This document shows positions 34,256 through 44,865 of a DNA stretch of 64,000 bases, piece after piece. Origin of the DNA: Shewanella cyperi (GTDB lineage Bacteria > Pseudomonadota > Gammaproteobacteria > Enterobacterales > Shewanellaceae). The DNA is taken from NCBI RefSeq assembly GCF_017354985.1, contig NZ_CP071501.1:2251501-2315500 (forward strand). The letters run 5' to 3'. The translations under genes were made by a program, and so were the position numbers. Below the pieces are notes generated by a model. That model ran no database searches and had not been told where the DNA came from. It worked only from the letters and a program-made list of their open reading frames with translations. Position 1 is the first letter of the stretch. Each line of letters begins with the position of its first letter.

Positions 34256-35173
34256 TTAGCTGCTTACAATTCGCTGATAATCCAAAACGACTTTTTGACA
34301 CAATGCCTGACAATTCACATTCGGCATTGCAGTTAATCCCTGACAAACATGCATAATTTCGGCGGCAAGCCGGGCGATATTATTACGCTGAAACGCATCC
34401 TGAGGCCAGCCCCGTTCTAGATCGGATTTCAGTTCGATATATAAAACTTTAAGTGCATCAGTAATTTGTTCTTCAGTTATAGATATCAAACTAGCATAGA
34501 GATGTCCGCTCGACAAACTTTGGCGCCAATCTTTTCTCAGTTGTGACAGTTGTTTGTAGCCATCATCTTGCAATAACTCAGCCAGTTTTACCGGGCCGCC
34601 ACATACCGGCAGACACCAGCTGACATCTTCCCCTTCCGGGCTCAAGCCCCGCAACCAGGCAGAAACAACATCGGGCGAAGGTTCCTGACATGGCAAGCGC
34701 TGACAGCGGCTGACCAAAGTCGGCAGTAAGCGCGCTGGCTGGTTACTTTGGAGCAGCAACAAGGTGTCTCGTCCCGGTTCTTCCAGGGTTTTCAGCAGCG
34801 CGTTGGCAGCGGCGATGTTCATGCGCTCTGCCTCGTAGATAATGGCGACCCGTCTGCCCCCCTGCTGAGAGGTACTGGTCAGATCCTGACACAGGTTCCG
34901 GATTTGGTCGATCTTGATTTGGTGACCATCGGCCTGCACCTGGTACAGATCCGGATGGTTGCCCGCCGCAATCAATTGACAGCCCTTACAATAACCACAG
35001 GCCCCTTTTGCGGTCGGCGCCAGGCACAACGCCGCCCTGGCAATATCGCCTAGCAAGTGTTCAGCGCCCAATCCCCTGTCCATCCCCACCAGAATGGCGT
35101 GGGGCAAACGGCCGGTCATCAGCAATTGCATGAAGCTGCCAAGGGGAGCACTGAGCCAGGGCATCTGTATCAT
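34256..35173 (-). CDS. holB: DNA polymerase III delta' subunit
   Basis: A 305-residue clamp-loader subunit. It has the degenerate nucleotide-binding loop expected of delta' (VGMDRGLGAEHLLGDIA), a four-cysteine zinc module (C-x8-CGYC-x2-C near residues 46-60), NALLKTLEEP near 125-134 and SRCQRLPC as the sensor region. The ATG at 35173 is used; an in-frame TTG at 35194 would overlap the tmk stop. The usual tmk-holB order is kept. Confidence 0.92.
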   Translation of the reverse strand: MIQMPWLSAPLGSFMQLLMTGRLPHAILVGMDRGLGAEHLLGDIARAALCLAPTAKGACGYCKGCQLIAAGNHPDLYQVQADGHQIKIDQIRNLCQDLTSTSQQGGRRVAIIYEAERMNIAAANALLKTLEEPGRDTLLLLQSNQPARLLPTLVSRCQRLPCQEPSPDVVSAWLRGLSPEGEDVSWCLPVCGGPVKLAELLQDDGYKQLSQLRKDWRQSLSSGHLYASLISITEEQITDALKVLYIELKSDLERGWPQDAFQRNNIARLAAEIMHVCQGLTAMPNVNCQALCQKVVLDYQRIVSS

Positions 35174-35190
35174 GGTTGGTTTCCCGGCAA

Positions 35191-35817
35191 TCAAAGACGC
35201 TGTTGCAGCATGGCTAAAATATCTTTATGTACTTCGGCCATATCCTGACCGGCATCTATGACCACTATGCTGTCATCTTCCTGCGCCTTGGCAAGATAGG
35301 TGGCGCGGGCACGCTCAAAGAATGCCAGCTCCTGCTGCTCAATGCGATCCAACTCCCCCCGACGGGCAGCCCGCCGCAGGCCCAGGGCCGGCTCTATATC
35401 AAGGTACAGGGTTAAATCCGGCTTGAAGTCCCCAAGGGTGGCGCGACTGACAGTCTCCACCAGGGACATTAGGCCCCGACCACCGCCCTGATAGGCCAAA
35501 GAAGATAAATTGTGCCGGTCACCCAGCACCCATTGGCCCCTGGCCAGCGCGGGTTTAATCACGTTCGCCACCAACTGGGCACGGGCTGCGTATATCAACA
35601 GGCACTCGGCCTCATCACACAGGGGATCGCCGGGCTCGGTTGTCTTCACCAGGGTACGGATTTTCTCTGCCAGAGGTGTGCCACCGGGTTCACGGGTGCA
35701 CAGGGGCGCATGGCCTGTGTATTTTTCAATAAAATCACGTACCAGGCTCACCGCACTGGACTTGCCTGCACCTTCCAGGCCTTCAATAACAATAAAACGG
35801 GCTGAATTCTGGCTCAT
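35191..35817 (-). CDS. tmk: Thymidylate kinase
   Basis: A 208-residue kinase that phosphorylates dTMP to dTDP. The P-loop GLEGAGKSS is at about 13-21, the [16 protein letters not shown] motif near 96-111, and a [11 protein letters not shown] segment near 41-51. The start overlaps the mltG stop by 4 bp, so translation is coupled. Confidence 0.95.
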   Translation of the reverse strand: MSQNSARFIVIEGLEGAGKSSAVSLVRDFIEKYTGHAPLCTREPGGTPLAEKIRTLVKTTEPGDPLCDEAECLLIYAARAQLVANVIKPALARGQWVLGDRHNLSSLAYQGGGRGLMSLVETVSRATLGDFKPDLTLYLDIEPALGLRRAARRGELDRIEQQELAFFERARATYLAKAQEDDSIVVIDAGQDMAEVHKDILAMLQQRL

Positions 35818-36824
35818 TGTGCTTTTCTCTGAAACTGGTTAACTGCCCTGTTGTGCTCGGCCAGGCTAACTGAAAATACGTGACTGCCGTCATTGCGGGA
35901 CACAAAATACAAATAATCAGCCGCGGCAGGTTGGGCGGCGGCCATCAAGGCGGCCCGGCCCGGCGCCGCTATGGGTGTCGGCGGCAGACCATCAATACGA
36001 TAGGTGTTGAAGGGCGTCGCTTCGAGCAGATCTTTTCGACTGATGTTACCCTTGAAACGTTCGCCCATGCCGTAAATCACAGTAGGATCTGTCTGCAGAC
36101 GCATCTTGCGCTGTAGCCGATTGATAAATACTGCGGCTATCAAAGGCCTTTCATCGGCGCGGCCGGTTTCCTTTTCAATGATGGAGGCCAGGATCAGCAG
36201 CTCATAGGGATCTTTCAGTGGCAGTCCGGCAGCGCGCTGGGCCCAGGCACTGTTTAGCTCCTGCAGCATTTTCCTGTGACTCTGTCCGAGCAGGTCGAGC
36301 ACACTGTCATCGGCATGATAGCTGTAGGTGTCAGGAAAAAACTTACCCTCAGGCAAGCCACTGGTATCGCCATTATCCTGCAAGGTTTTCAAAAATGGTT
36401 GTTCCACCCAGCTAAGGTGGGCGGCCGTCTGCAACTGGCTTTGCCATTCCTTTACCGTTAACCCTTCCACCAGGGTCACACTGAACACCTTGGTCTTTCC
36501 TGAGACCAAGAGCGCCAGCAATTGCCTGAGCTTGGTGCCGGGTTCCACCTGGTACAAACCACTGCGAATAGCACCAAGTTCGGGCTGCAGTCGCAACAGC
36601 CAGGGGTACTGCCAATTATCCGCTAACAGCTTTTGGGCCACCAGTTGCCTGCCCAGGGCCTTGGCGGAGGTGCCACGTTCTACCTTGAATTCAATTGGGG
36701 AATCGAGCGACAGTGGTGCATCGGCAAACCCTTGTACCTGCTGCCACCCCCAGTAAGCGGCCAGCGCAGCCAGCAATGACAGGCTCAACAGCGCAGTAAC
36801 TATGGTTTTTAACAGCCGCGTCAT
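35814..36824 (-). CDS. mltG: Endolytic murein transglycosylase MltG
   Basis: A 336-residue inner-membrane lytic transglycosylase (YceG family) that cuts nascent glycan strands and sets their length. One N-terminal transmembrane helix (about 5-27) is followed by a LysM-like region and the catalytic domain with the active Glu in [16 protein letters not shown] near residue 215 and [21 protein letters not shown] just after. The start overlaps the pabC stop by 4 bp and the stop overlaps the tmk start by 4 bp. Confidence 0.94.
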   Translation of the reverse strand: MTRLLKTIVTALLSLSLLAALAAYWGWQQVQGFADAPLSLDSPIEFKVERGTSAKALGRQLVAQKLLADNWQYPWLLRLQPELGAIRSGLYQVEPGTKLRQLLALLVSGKTKVFSVTLVEGLTVKEWQSQLQTAAHLSWVEQPFLKTLQDNGDTSGLPEGKFFPDTYSYHADDSVLDLLGQSHRKMLQELNSAWAQRAAGLPLKDPYELLILASIIEKETGRADERPLIAAVFINRLQRKMRLQTDPTVIYGMGERFKGNISRKDLLEATPFNTYRIDGLPPTPIAAPGRAALMAAAQPAAADYLYFVSRNDGSHVFSVSLAEHNRAVNQFQRKAQ

Positions 36825-37636
36825 AGGCTCATATCCATCATGTGCCTCATGCTATCCGTATGTTCAAAAGGCGGATAAGAGTATTGGTCTATGCGCAGCA
36901 CATTCACAGGACCCAGCAAACTATTACAAAGGAATACATGCCGGCTTTGGGCCAGCACGCTGTCATCAAGATCGCAGCAACGCACCCGATAGCCAAGCGC
37001 CAACAGGGCCTTGATCACTTGCTCCCGGGTGACACCGGCCACACCGGCACGGGTGATAGCAGGCGTTAACACTTCTTCTTCCGTGACAAAAAACAAATTG
37101 GCCATGGAGGTTTCAATGATCAATTCATCACTGTCGCGCACCAGCCAATCCTGGGCCCACTCGGGCAAGGCTTGGCTGCGGATCAGTACCTGCTCAAGAC
37201 GATTAAGGTGCTTAATGCCGGCAAGCAAAGGTTGACGGCCGAGCCGCACTTCGCTGCTTGCCAGGGCGACACCTTGCTGTTGCCACCTTGGATAATGGGC
37301 CGGGACAGGACTGAAACTGATGATTTCGGAGGCCTTGGCCTCTTGCGGCGGCTGATAACCGCGACCACCACAGCCCCGGGTCAGCACCAATTTAAGGCAT
37401 TGACCGGGATGCAATGCGGCAAGATGTTGCAGCTGTGCTTGCAGCATGTCCGAGGGGGACCACTTTATGCCGATACGCGCCGCGCCCTGGCTCAAGCGCA
37501 GCAGGTGCTGTTCCAGCATCAGTATGGTTCCGGAGCCGGAAACCCTCATGGTGGCGAACAGACCATCACCATAGGCCAGACCGCGGTCCAGGGCCGAGAT
37601 CTGGTCCGTTTGCACACCATTGACCCACACCGCCAT
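36821..37636 (-). CDS. pabC: 4-amino-4-deoxychorismate lyase
   Basis: A 271-residue PLP enzyme of the class IV aminotransferase fold that makes 4-aminobenzoate for folate. The PLP-binding Lys lies in GIKHLNRLEQVL (about residues 140-151), and RGLAYGDGLFATMR near 19-32 and ETSMANLFFV near 172-181 are family signatures. It follows dcd by two bases and overlaps mltG, keeping the pabC-mltG-tmk-holB order of many gammaproteobacteria. Confidence 0.93.
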   Translation of the reverse strand: MAVWVNGVQTDQISALDRGLAYGDGLFATMRVSGSGTILMLEQHLLRLSQGAARIGIKWSPSDMLQAQLQHLAALHPGQCLKLVLTRGCGGRGYQPPQEAKASEIISFSPVPAHYPRWQQQGVALASSEVRLGRQPLLAGIKHLNRLEQVLIRSQALPEWAQDWLVRDSDELIIETSMANLFFVTEEEVLTPAITRAGVAGVTREQVIKALLALGYRVRCCDLDDSVLAQSRHVFLCNSLLGPVNVLRIDQYSYPPFEHTDSMRHMMDMSL

Positions 37637-37638
37637 GG

Positions 37639-38223
37639 TCAGCTGTCCTGGCTGATGCGGCTCGCTACCGCTTCCTGTTGATCTTTGTACTTGGCGTTTT
37701 TACGGGTGTTGTAGGGCCGGGCAACCGGGCCGCTGAGGCGTTCAAAATTGAGTGCACCAATGGTCATACCCGGGCGCAATGCCAAGGGCAGTTTGCCGCT
37801 GTTATAGAACTCCAGCACTATCTTGCCCTGCCAGCCCGGATCGATACGGTGGGCCGTCACATGCACCATCAGGCCCAGACGGGCCAGGGAGGAACGACCA
37901 TCAAGCCAGCCCACTATGTCGGCGGGCAGGGTCACGCTCTCGTGGGTCACCGCCAGCGCCAACTCCCCGGGATGCAGGAAGAAAGCATTGCCGTCAGCAA
38001 TCTCTATCTTGTCACTCATCACCCGGTCGAGGGCTTCCTGTACCTCACGGGACGGACCACTCAGGTCGATAAAAGGCGCGGTATGATCCTGAAACACGCG
38101 GAATTGGTTGCCCAGGCGCACATCCACACTGACACCACTGATGGCATCGCTGCCGGGCCGTGGTTCAATCAATATGGTGCCTTCATCAAGGGCCTGTTCA
38201 ATTTCAATGTCGGTCAAGCGCAT
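37639..38223 (-). CDS. dcd: dCTP deaminase
   Basis: A 194-residue trimeric enzyme that deaminates dCTP to dUTP, feeding thymidylate synthesis. [22 protein letters not shown] near residues 110-131 and the active-site Glu in [12 protein letters not shown] near 138 are visible. The frame is open 80 codons upstream; the ATG at 38223 ([15 protein letters not shown]) gives the normal length and N terminus. Its neighbours udk and tmk are also nucleotide kinases. Confidence 0.95.
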   Translation of the reverse strand: MRLTDIEIEQALDEGTILIEPRPGSDAISGVSVDVRLGNQFRVFQDHTAPFIDLSGPSREVQEALDRVMSDKIEIADGNAFFLHPGELALAVTHESVTLPADIVGWLDGRSSLARLGLMVHVTAHRIDPGWQGKIVLEFYNSGKLPLALRPGMTIGALNFERLSGPVARPYNTRKNAKYKDQQEAVASRISQDS

Positions 38224-38249
38224 CTTGCCTGTTACTCCCTGAGTCGTAA

Positions 38250-38888
38250 TTATTTTGCCAACAGGTGTTGGATTCTGGCCTTCAATATGTCGGTGGCAAT
38301 GCGATTTTTGCCGCCACGTGGAACTATGATGTCTGCATATTGCTTTGAAGGCTCGATAAATTGCAAGAACATGGGTCTGACCGTCTTCTTGTACTGGCTG
38401 ATGACGGACTCCATGGTCCGGCCACGTTCGGCCACATCGCGGGTCAGGCGGCGCAGGAAGCAAATATCCAGCGGTGTATCCATAAAGACGCTGGCATCCA
38501 TTTGCTCCCTGAGTTCGGGATCGGTGAGCAGCAGTATCCCTTCCAGGATGATGACCTTTTTCGGGGTCATGGTGCGGGTCTCTTTCATCCTGGTGTGCTC
38601 TGTGTAGCTGTATACGGGGATCTCCACCGGCTGACCTTCCTTGAGCGCCTTCAGGTGCTGCCCCAGCAACTGATGGTCCATGGCCTTGGGATGGTCATAA
38701 TTGGTCTGCACCCGCTCTTCCATCGACAGATGACTCTGATCTCTGTAATAGGCGTCTTCGGCGATTACGCCTATTTGATCTGTGCCCAGATCGTGGCACA
38801 ACTCTTCATATATGGTTTTGGCAATGAGGCTCTTGCCCGAGGCGGAGGCTCCGGCAATTCCGATAATGACACATTGCTGCGAATTCAT
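38250..38888 (-). CDS. udk: Uridine kinase
   Basis: A 212-residue kinase phosphorylating uridine and cytidine for pyrimidine salvage. The Walker A motif GASASGKS is at about 13-20, followed by the [10 protein letters not shown] segment near 46-55 and HPKAMDH near 66-72 (substrate binding). It is 26 bp upstream of dcd and 11 bp downstream of the mrp gene. Confidence 0.95.
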   Translation of the reverse strand: MNSQQCVIIGIAGASASGKSLIAKTIYEELCHDLGTDQIGVIAEDAYYRDQSHLSMEERVQTNYDHPKAMDHQLLGQHLKALKEGQPVEIPVYSYTEHTRMKETRTMTPKKVIILEGILLLTDPELREQMDASVFMDTPLDICFLRRLTRDVAERGRTMESVISQYKKTVRPMFLQFIEPSKQYADIIVPRGGKNRIATDILKARIQHLLAK

Positions 38889-38899
38889 ACTTTTGGACC

Positions 38900-40012
38900 T
38901 TACTCGTCATCTGAAAGACTGATAGAAACACCGGATTGACTGTGTGACAGCGCCAATTGCGCTCCCACCTTGCGGGCAATCTCCCGGTAGATTGCGGCAA
39001 GTTCACCCGAAGGTTCGGCCACCACTGAAGGTTGCCCTACATCCATGCCTTCCCTGATGCGGATATTCAGTGGCAAGGCACCCAGCATGGGCACGCCATA
39101 ACGCTGGGCAATTTTGTCACCGCCATGGGCACCGAAGGGATGTTCCTTGTGTCCACAGGCGGGACACAGGTGATAACTCATATTTTCCACTATCCCGAGC
39201 ACGGGAATATTCACTTTCTGGAACAGATTGACGCCCTTTTTGGCATCCAGCAGCGCAATATCCTGGGGGGTGGTCACCACTACTGCGCCACTGACCGCCA
39301 CCTTTTGTGACAGGGTCAGCTGGATATCGCCGGTTCCCGGTGGCATGTCCACCACCAGATAATCCAGCTCGGGCCAGGCGGTTTCGTTGATAAGCTGCGC
39401 CAGGGCACCGGCCGCCATGGGGCCACGCCAAACCGCGGCCTGCTCTTCGTTAATGATAAAGCCTATGCTCTGGGCGCAGATACCGTGGGCCCTGGCCGGG
39501 TTCATGTGCACCCCATCGTCTGACTGGGGTTGGAAATCGGCAATGCCCAGCATCAAAGGAATTGAGGGGCCGTAGATATCGGCATCGAGGATCCCGACCC
39601 TGGCGCCTTCTACTGCCAGGGCCAACGCCAGATTCACCGCCGTGGTGGATTTTCCCACGCCGCCCTTGCCGGAAGCCACGGCGATAATATGGGCAACCCT
39701 GGCCAGAGTGCCTTGCCTGTCGGCAGAGGTCTTTGGTACCACGAAACTGAACTCACAATCCACCGACTTAATAGCGGGCAAGCGGGTTAAGGCGGTCGCC
39801 AACTGCCCGGCTGTTTCCGCCTGGATGCCGCTACAGGGATAGGGATAACTCAGCCCCAGTTGCAGCCTGTCGCCTTGCATTGCCAGACTGGTCACGCAGC
39901 CGGCGCTGACCAATCCGCGCCCCAAATAAGGGTCAATGTGGGCATCGAGCAGGGCGAGCACAGGGCCGAGCAAGGCACCATCCAGACGATAGTCAGCGGC
40001 AATTTGAGACAA
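38900..40012 (-). CDS. apbC: Iron-sulfur cluster carrier ATPase Mrp/ApbC
   Basis: A 370-residue P-loop ATPase that carries Fe-S clusters to target proteins. The deviant Walker [10 protein letters not shown] is near residues 115-123, DADIYGPS near 143-150, and the CPAC cluster-binding motif near 279-282. An N-terminal MIP18-like domain precedes the ATPase. The start is a TTG behind a GGGGGAAA sequence; no ATG in frame gives the complete N-terminal domain. It is the first gene of the operon running to tatD and diverges from metG, as is common. Confidence 0.92.
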   Translation of the reverse strand: MSQIAADYRLDGALLGPVLALLDAHIDPYLGRGLVSAGCVTSLAMQGDRLQLGLSYPYPCSGIQAETAGQLATALTRLPAIKSVDCEFSFVVPKTSADRQGTLARVAHIIAVASGKGGVGKSTTAVNLALALAVEGARVGILDADIYGPSIPLMLGIADFQPQSDDGVHMNPARAHGICAQSIGFIINEEQAAVWRGPMAAGALAQLINETAWPELDYLVVDMPPGTGDIQLTLSQKVAVSGAVVVTTPQDIALLDAKKGVNLFQKVNIPVLGIVENMSYHLCPACGHKEHPFGAHGGDKIAQRYGVPMLGALPLNIRIREGMDVGQPSVVAEPSGELAAIYREIARKVGAQLALSHSQSGVSISLSDDE

Positions 40013-40171
40013 GGCAATTTCCCCCGGACAAAAATTTGGCCAAGTGTATCAGATATTGACGAAAAGATGCGTGCATAAATAGCACAGTCGCACAGGCTTT
40101 TGATGAAAAACCGTGAGCTATCGGTTAGTATCTAGGCCAATTATTCCGGGACTAACATGATTTTGAGAAAA

Positions 40172-42196
40172 ATGGCAAATTCACAACGCAAGATCCTTGT
40201 CACCAGCGCCCTGCCCTATGCCAATGGCCCAATCCACCTGGGGCACATGCTGGAATACATTCAGACCGACATCTGGTCGCGCTATCAGAAGCTGCGTGGC
40301 CACGAGTGTCACTATATCTGTGCCGACGATGCCCACGGTACCCCCATCATGCTCAAGGCCCAGCAGCTCGGCATGGCCCCCGAGGACATGATTGCCCAAG
40401 TCAACGTCGAGCATCAGCAGGATTTTGCCGATTTCAACGTTGCCTTTGATAACTATCACAGCACCCACAGCGACGAAAACCGTCAGCTGGCGAGCGATAT
40501 CTATCTGAAGCTCAGGGACAATGGTTTCATCAAGAGCAAGACCATCTCCCAGCTGTTTGACCCCGAAAAGTCCATGTTCCTGCCGGATCGCTTCGTCAAG
40601 GGCACCTGCCCCAAGTGCAAGTCCGAAGATCAGTACGGTGACAACTGTGACGCCTGCGGTGCCACCTACAGCCCCACAGAGCTTATCAATCCACGCTCGG
40701 CGGTCAGCGGCGCCACCCCGGTGATGAAGGAGACCGAACACTTCTTCTTTGATCTGCCCGCCTTCGAGGGCATGCTCAAAGAGTGGACCCGCTCCGGTGC
40801 GCTGCAATCTGAAATGGCCAACAAGCTCGATGAGTGGTTCGAGCAAGGACTGCAACAGTGGGACATCACCCGCGATGCGCCTTATTTCGGCTTTGAAATT
40901 CCGGATGCGCCCGGCAAGTATTTCTACGTCTGGCTCGACGCGCCCATAGGTTACATGGGCTCGTTCAAGAACTTCTGTGACAAGCGCGGCGACATTAATT
41001 TCGACGAGTTCTGGAACAAGGACTCCAAGGCCGAGGTGTACCACTTCATCGGCAAGGACATTGTCTACTTCCACAGCCTGTTCTGGCCCGCCATGCTGCA
41101 CGGCGCCGGGTTTCGCCAGCCCAGCAGCGTTTATGCCCACGGCTACGTGACGGTTAACGGTGCCAAGATGTCCAAGTCCAAGGGTACCTTTATCAAGGCC
41201 CGCACCTATCTGGATCATCTGGATCCTGAGTACCTGCGTTACTACTATGCCGCCAAGCTCAGCGCCCGCATCGACGATCTGGACCTGAACCTGGAAGACT
41301 TCGCCCAGCGGGTTAACTCGGATCTGGTGGGTAAACTGGTGAACCTGGCCTCCCGTACCGCCGGCTTTATCAGCAAGCGCTTCGATGGCCGATTGGCAAA
41401 AATCAAGGACACCAGCCTGGCTGACACCTTCCTCCTCAAGCAGGATCTTATCGCCGAGTATTACGAGAGCCGCGAATACGGCAAGGCGATGCGGGAAATC
41501 ATGGCGCTGGCGGACCTGGCCAACGGTTATGTGGCTGATGCCGCCCCCTGGCAGCTGGTTAAGCAGGACGACAAACAGGAAGAGGCCCATCAGGTATGCT
41601 CCAATGCCCTGAACCTGTTCCGTATTCTGGTGACCTACCTCAAGCCCGTGCTGCCACGCCTGGCCAAGGATGTGGAAGACTTCCTGCAGCTGGAATTGTG
41701 CTGGGACAAGCTGGAATTGGATCTCGCCGGCCACGAAATTGCCGTATTCAAGCCCATGATGCAGCGTGTGGAACTGGACAAGGTCGCCGCCATGGTGGAG
41801 GCCTCCAAGGAAAACCTGCAGGCTACCGAAGCCAAGCCCACAGGGCCCCTGGTGGACGATCCCATCAGCGAGACCATCAACTACGAAGACTTTGCCAAGG
41901 TTGACCTGCGCATCGCCCTCATCAAGAAGGCCGAAGCCGTGCCCGAAGCCGACAAACTGCTGAAACTGCAGCTGGATATCGGCGGTGAAGTGCGCCAGGT
42001 GTTTGCCGGTATTAAATCTGCCTACAATCCGGAAGATCTGGAAGGCAAGCTGACCGTGATGGTGGCCAACCTGGCACCACGCAAGATGCGCTTTGGCATG
42101 TCAGAAGGCATGGTGCTGGCAGCCGGTCCCGGCGGCAAGGATCTTTGGGTACTTGAGCCGCACGAAGGTGCCAAGCCCGGTATGCGGGTTAAATAA
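40172..42196 (+). CDS. metG: Methionyl-tRNA synthetase
   Basis: A 674-residue class I synthetase. The HIGH-type signature is GPIHLGHM (about 18-25), a zinc knuckle C-x2-C-x9-C-x2-C is near 145-161, and KMSKS is near 335. The C-terminal 115 residues form the tRNA-binding dimerisation domain ([13 protein letters not shown] onward). I use the ATG at 40172 because the protein then begins like its homologues; an in-frame ATG at 40157 would add five residues. Confidence 0.96.
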   Translation: MANSQRKILVTSALPYANGPIHLGHMLEYIQTDIWSRYQKLRGHECHYICADDAHGTPIMLKAQQLGMAPEDMIAQVNVEHQQDFADFNVAFDNYHSTHSDENRQLASDIYLKLRDNGFIKSKTISQLFDPEKSMFLPDRFVKGTCPKCKSEDQYGDNCDACGATYSPTELINPRSAVSGATPVMKETEHFFFDLPAFEGMLKEWTRSGALQSEMANKLDEWFEQGLQQWDITRDAPYFGFEIPDAPGKYFYVWLDAPIGYMGSFKNFCDKRGDINFDEFWNKDSKAEVYHFIGKDIVYFHSLFWPAMLHGAGFRQPSSVYAHGYVTVNGAKMSKSKGTFIKARTYLDHLDPEYLRYYYAAKLSARIDDLDLNLEDFAQRVNSDLVGKLVNLASRTAGFISKRFDGRLAKIKDTSLADTFLLKQDLIAEYYESREYGKAMREIMALADLANGYVADAAPWQLVKQDDKQEEAHQVCSNALNLFRILVTYLKPVLPRLAKDVEDFLQLELCWDKLELDLAGHEIAVFKPMMQRVELDKVAAMVEASKENLQATEAKPTGPLVDDPISETINYEDFAKVDLRIALIKKAEAVPEADKLLKLQLDIGGEVRQVFAGIKSAYNPEDLEGKLTVMVANLAPRKMRFGMSEGMVLAAGPGGKDLWVLEPHEGAKPGMRVK

Positions 42197-42246
42197 TTGG
42201 GTCAAATAAGACCCAAGTAAAAAAGGCCGCGATTGCGGCCTTTTTT
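42197..42246. terminator. Two tandem hairpins after metG
   Basis: TTGGGTC/GACCCAA at 42197-42216 forms a first hairpin and overlaps the metG stop region; AAAAAAGGCCGC/GCGGCCTTTTTT at 42219-42246 is a strong second hairpin with T runs in both directions. The second also serves the convergent Nif3-family gene. Confidence 0.88.
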
Positions 42247-42267
42247 ATTGCTGTCATCCGGCAAAGA

Positions 42268-43020
42268 TCAGACGGGATTGCTGATATCCACAAAATGGTG
42301 CTCAAGGCCAAACTTGCGCGCCAAATGCTGCCCCAGAGCCTCAATGCCGAAGCGCTCGGTGGCGTGATGCCCGGCAGCGAAATAGTGGATCCCCTGCTCC
42401 TGGGCACTGTGGAAGGTACGCTCAGACACTTCGCCGCTGATAAAGGCATCCACACCCATCTGCACCGCCATATCGATATAATCCTGGGCACCGCCGGTAC
42501 ACCAGGCCACACTGTGGATGGTCCCCTTGGGATCGCCAATGTGCAGCGGTGTGCGGCCAAGGGCTCGCTCCAGGGTGGCACCGAACTCTGCGGCAGTCTG
42601 TGACAGCTCGGTATGACCCCACCACAGCAATCCATCGCCCAAACTCTCGTGGGCTTCGGCCTCAATCAGTCCCAGCTTGTCGGCCAGGGTCGCATTGTTA
42701 CCGACCACGGGATGGGCATCGAGCGGCAGATGATAACCGAAGAGGCTGATATCGTGTTGCAGCAGCGCCTTGATGCGCCGCTGCTTCATGCCGGTAATGA
42801 CCTCAGGCTCGTTTTTCCAGAAAAAGCCGTGGTGCACCAGCAGTGCATCGGCATTCAGCGCTATGGCCTTGTCTATCAGGGCCTGACAGGCGGTCACACC
42901 GGTCACCAGGGTGCGGATCTCCTCCTTGCCTTCAACCTGCAAGCCATTGGGGGCATAGTCTTTGAATCTGTTGATTTGCAGAAAATCTGCCAGGTATGCG
43001 TCTAACTCAGTGCGCTTCAT
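42268..43020 (-). CDS. Nif3-like dinuclear metal-centre protein (YbgI family)
   Basis: A 250-residue protein with the metal-binding histidines of the Nif3 family: LLVHHGFFW near residues 62-70, HLPLDAH near 98-104 and FAAGHHATERFGIE near 212-225. Structures in the family show a hexameric ring with two metals; the E. coli YbgI relative is listed as a radiation-resistance or GTP cyclohydrolase I type 2-like protein, but function is unsettled. The ATG at 43020 follows GGAGGAGGG and is preferred over upstream ATGs. Confidence 0.9.
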   Translation of the reverse strand: MKRTELDAYLADFLQINRFKDYAPNGLQVEGKEEIRTLVTGVTACQALIDKAIALNADALLVHHGFFWKNEPEVITGMKQRRIKALLQHDISLFGYHLPLDAHPVVGNNATLADKLGLIEAEAHESLGDGLLWWGHTELSQTAAEFGATLERALGRTPLHIGDPKGTIHSVAWCTGGAQDYIDMAVQMGVDAFISGEVSERTFHSAQEQGIHYFAAGHHATERFGIEALGQHLARKFGLEHHFVDISNPV

Positions 43021-43208
43021 TGCGCCCTCCTCCATAGTGACCATTTGGTTCCCAGTGTACCCTTAGCTCGCTGATACTCAAGGCGATTAGCAGCCAGATC
43101 CATCGCCGTTGGCGAAAATTTGCCCTCGAAATTGGACATAGGCGTCCCAGACTTTTAAAATTGCCGCCATACCTGAAATGTAAACAATAACAGCGATAGG
43201 TTGATTCT

Positions 43209-43571
43209 ATGTCAAAACTGACCAAAGAAGAGGTGATTGCAGCCCTGGAAGCGGCGTTGGAACAACAACAAGGCCGTAAGGTGGTAATTGAGCAAAAAGG
43301 CAGCTGGTACAAGATTGATGATGGCAAGTCTCTGCGCTTCGGCGAGCTGGAAGCCATGCTGGCAGAGCTGAGTGGCGCCGCCAAGCCCGTGGCGGCCAAA
43401 AAAGCAGCTCCAGCCAAGCCCACAACGGCCAAGCCAACAGCCGCCAAAGCAGCGCCGACAAAGAAGCCGGCCGTTAAGACAGATGGCAATACAGGCGGCC
43501 TGACGCCCAAAGAATTATGGCGCCAAAAACTGCAGGCCCAGCGAAAGAACCAATTGCCTCGGGGCTTTTAA
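43209..43571 (+). CDS. Small Ala/Lys-rich protein of unknown function
   Basis: A 120-residue soluble protein in three parts: a structured N-terminal domain of about 55 residues (KEEVIAALEAALEQQQGRKV, then SWYKIDDGKSLRFGELEAML), a 35-residue Ala/Lys/Pro/Thr linker reminiscent of histone H1-like tails, and a short basic C terminus (LTPKELWRQKLQAQRK). The basic linker would allow nucleic-acid binding, but there is no recognised domain. It stands alone between divergent and convergent neighbours. Confidence 0.6.
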   Translation: MSKLTKEEVIAALEAALEQQQGRKVVIEQKGSWYKIDDGKSLRFGELEAMLAELSGAAKPVAAKKAAPAKPTTAKPTAAKAAPTKKPAVKTDGNTGGLTPKELWRQKLQAQRKNQLPRGF

Positions 43572-43635
43572 ACCCCCATAGCAACAGGGCTGCCCATGGC
43601 GGCCTTGCTGTTTGCCAACCATCTTTGGCGATGCA

Positions 43636-44100
43636 TTACATGGCCAAATCGACCCGCACCGAGCCCACCAGATAGACCACCCGCACCTGATCACCAGCCT
43701 TGAGCGGCATACCGGGATCCACATCCTGGATCACCATAATCTGACTGTCGTCCTCCAGGCGGATCATCAGCTCCAGCAAGCGATATTGCCGGTAATAGGC
43801 GCCACCGCTTTGATTGGCCACACCACCGCCTATCAGGGCGCCGAGTACGGTTGCCACATCCCGGCCAGTGCCACTGCCGAATTGATGGCCAATGACGCCA
43901 CCGAGCAAGGCCCCGCCGAAGGTGCGCCAACCCCGGTTTCTGTCTTCCACCAATTGGCTCTCGCTGATCTGGCGAACCGACAGCACTTCGCCGTATAGCA
44001 CTTTTTCCACCGGTACGGCCTGGTTGCGTTCGTACTCCGCCAGGGCGGAGGTAACAGGCATCAGCACCAGCAATAGCCCAAAGAGTACAGGTTTCCACAT
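43636..44100 (-). CDS. Glycine-zipper envelope protein
   Basis: A 154-residue exported protein with a signal peptide (about 1-21, ending ALA) lacking a lipobox cysteine. Residues about 62-95 form a glycine zipper (GGALLGGVIGHQFGSG then VLGALIGGGVAN) of the Rick_17kDa/SlyB 2TM type, and the C-terminal part is a short beta domain. Such proteins sit in the outer membrane or periplasm and are linked to envelope integrity; exact role unknown. It diverges from aat. Confidence 0.75.
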   Translation of the reverse strand: MWKPVLFGLLLVLMPVTSALAEYERNQAVPVEKVLYGEVLSVRQISESQLVEDRNRGWRTFGGALLGGVIGHQFGSGTGRDVATVLGALIGGGVANQSGGAYYRQYRLLELMIRLEDDSQIMVIQDVDPGMPLKAGDQVRVVYLVGSVRVDLAM

Positions 44101-44151
44101 AAGATATTTTCCGCTAACTTATAAAGAGGCTCTCTTAAATAATATGCAATT

Positions 44152-44865
44152 GTGAACTCTCTGTCTTTTATCGATGATGAGCTGGTGCAATTTCCTTCGC
44201 CGGAACTGGCATTGGCCGATCCCAATGGTTTGCTTGCCATAGGGGGTTCGCTGCACCCCAACCGCCTGTTGGCCGCCTACTACGAGGGCATATTCCCCTG
44301 GTTCAACGCCGATGACCCCATACTCTGGTGGTCGCCGGATCCCAGGGCGGTCTTTATCCCGGGCGAGCTTTACATCAGCAAGAGCCTGAAAAAATCACTG
44401 CGACGCCACCCCTGGCGCATCACCATCAATCAGGCCTTTTCCGATGTGATGGCCGGTTGCGCCCAGCCAAGGGCCAAGCAGGATGGCACCTGGATCACCA
44501 CCACAATACAAATGGCCTACCGGGAATTGCATGTGCAGCAAAGGGCCCATTCGGTGGAGGTCTGGCTCGGCGAGCGCCTGGTGGGTGGCCTCTATGGCCT
44601 GGCTGTCGGCCAGGTGTTCTGTGGTGAATCCATGTTTCATCGCCACACAGATGCCTCCAAAATAGCCATGCTGGCCCTGCATCAGCACCTATCCACCCAG
44701 GGGTTCAAGTTACTCGATGCCCAGGTTATGAATCCACATCTGGAAAGTTTGGGAGCCCGGAGCATCAGCAGAACGGAATTTCTGGCGCGATTGAAGCAAC
44801 TGCGGGACTTGGAGGTCAGTCCTGATTGCTGGCGCCCGAGGGAGGTACAACTTGGAGCCTGTTAA
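44152..44865 (+). CDS. aat: Leucyl/phenylalanyl-tRNA-protein transferase
   Basis: A 237-residue enzyme that adds Leu or Phe to proteins with N-terminal Lys or Arg, marking them for ClpAPS. Family landmarks are [19 protein letters not shown] (about 14-32), YYEGIFPWF near 43-51, and [18 protein letters not shown] near 158-175. It starts with GTG; an ATG 8 bp upstream is out of frame and soon stops. The end overlaps the bpt start by 14 bp. Confidence 0.95.
   Translation: MNSLSFIDDELVQFPSPELALADPNGLLAIGGSLHPNRLLAAYYEGIFPWFNADDPILWWSPDPRAVFIPGELYISKSLKKSLRRHPWRITINQAFSDVMAGCAQPRAKQDGTWITTTIQMAYRELHVQQRAHSVEVWLGERLVGGLYGLAVGQVFCGESMFHRHTDASKIAMLALHQHLSTQGFKLLDAQVMNPHLESLGARSISRTEFLARLKQLRDLEVSPDCWRPREVQLGAC

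Noticed and set aside
40181-41734. 517-codon open frame antisense to metG
   Set aside because: Opposes the conserved synthetase core and has no start signals.
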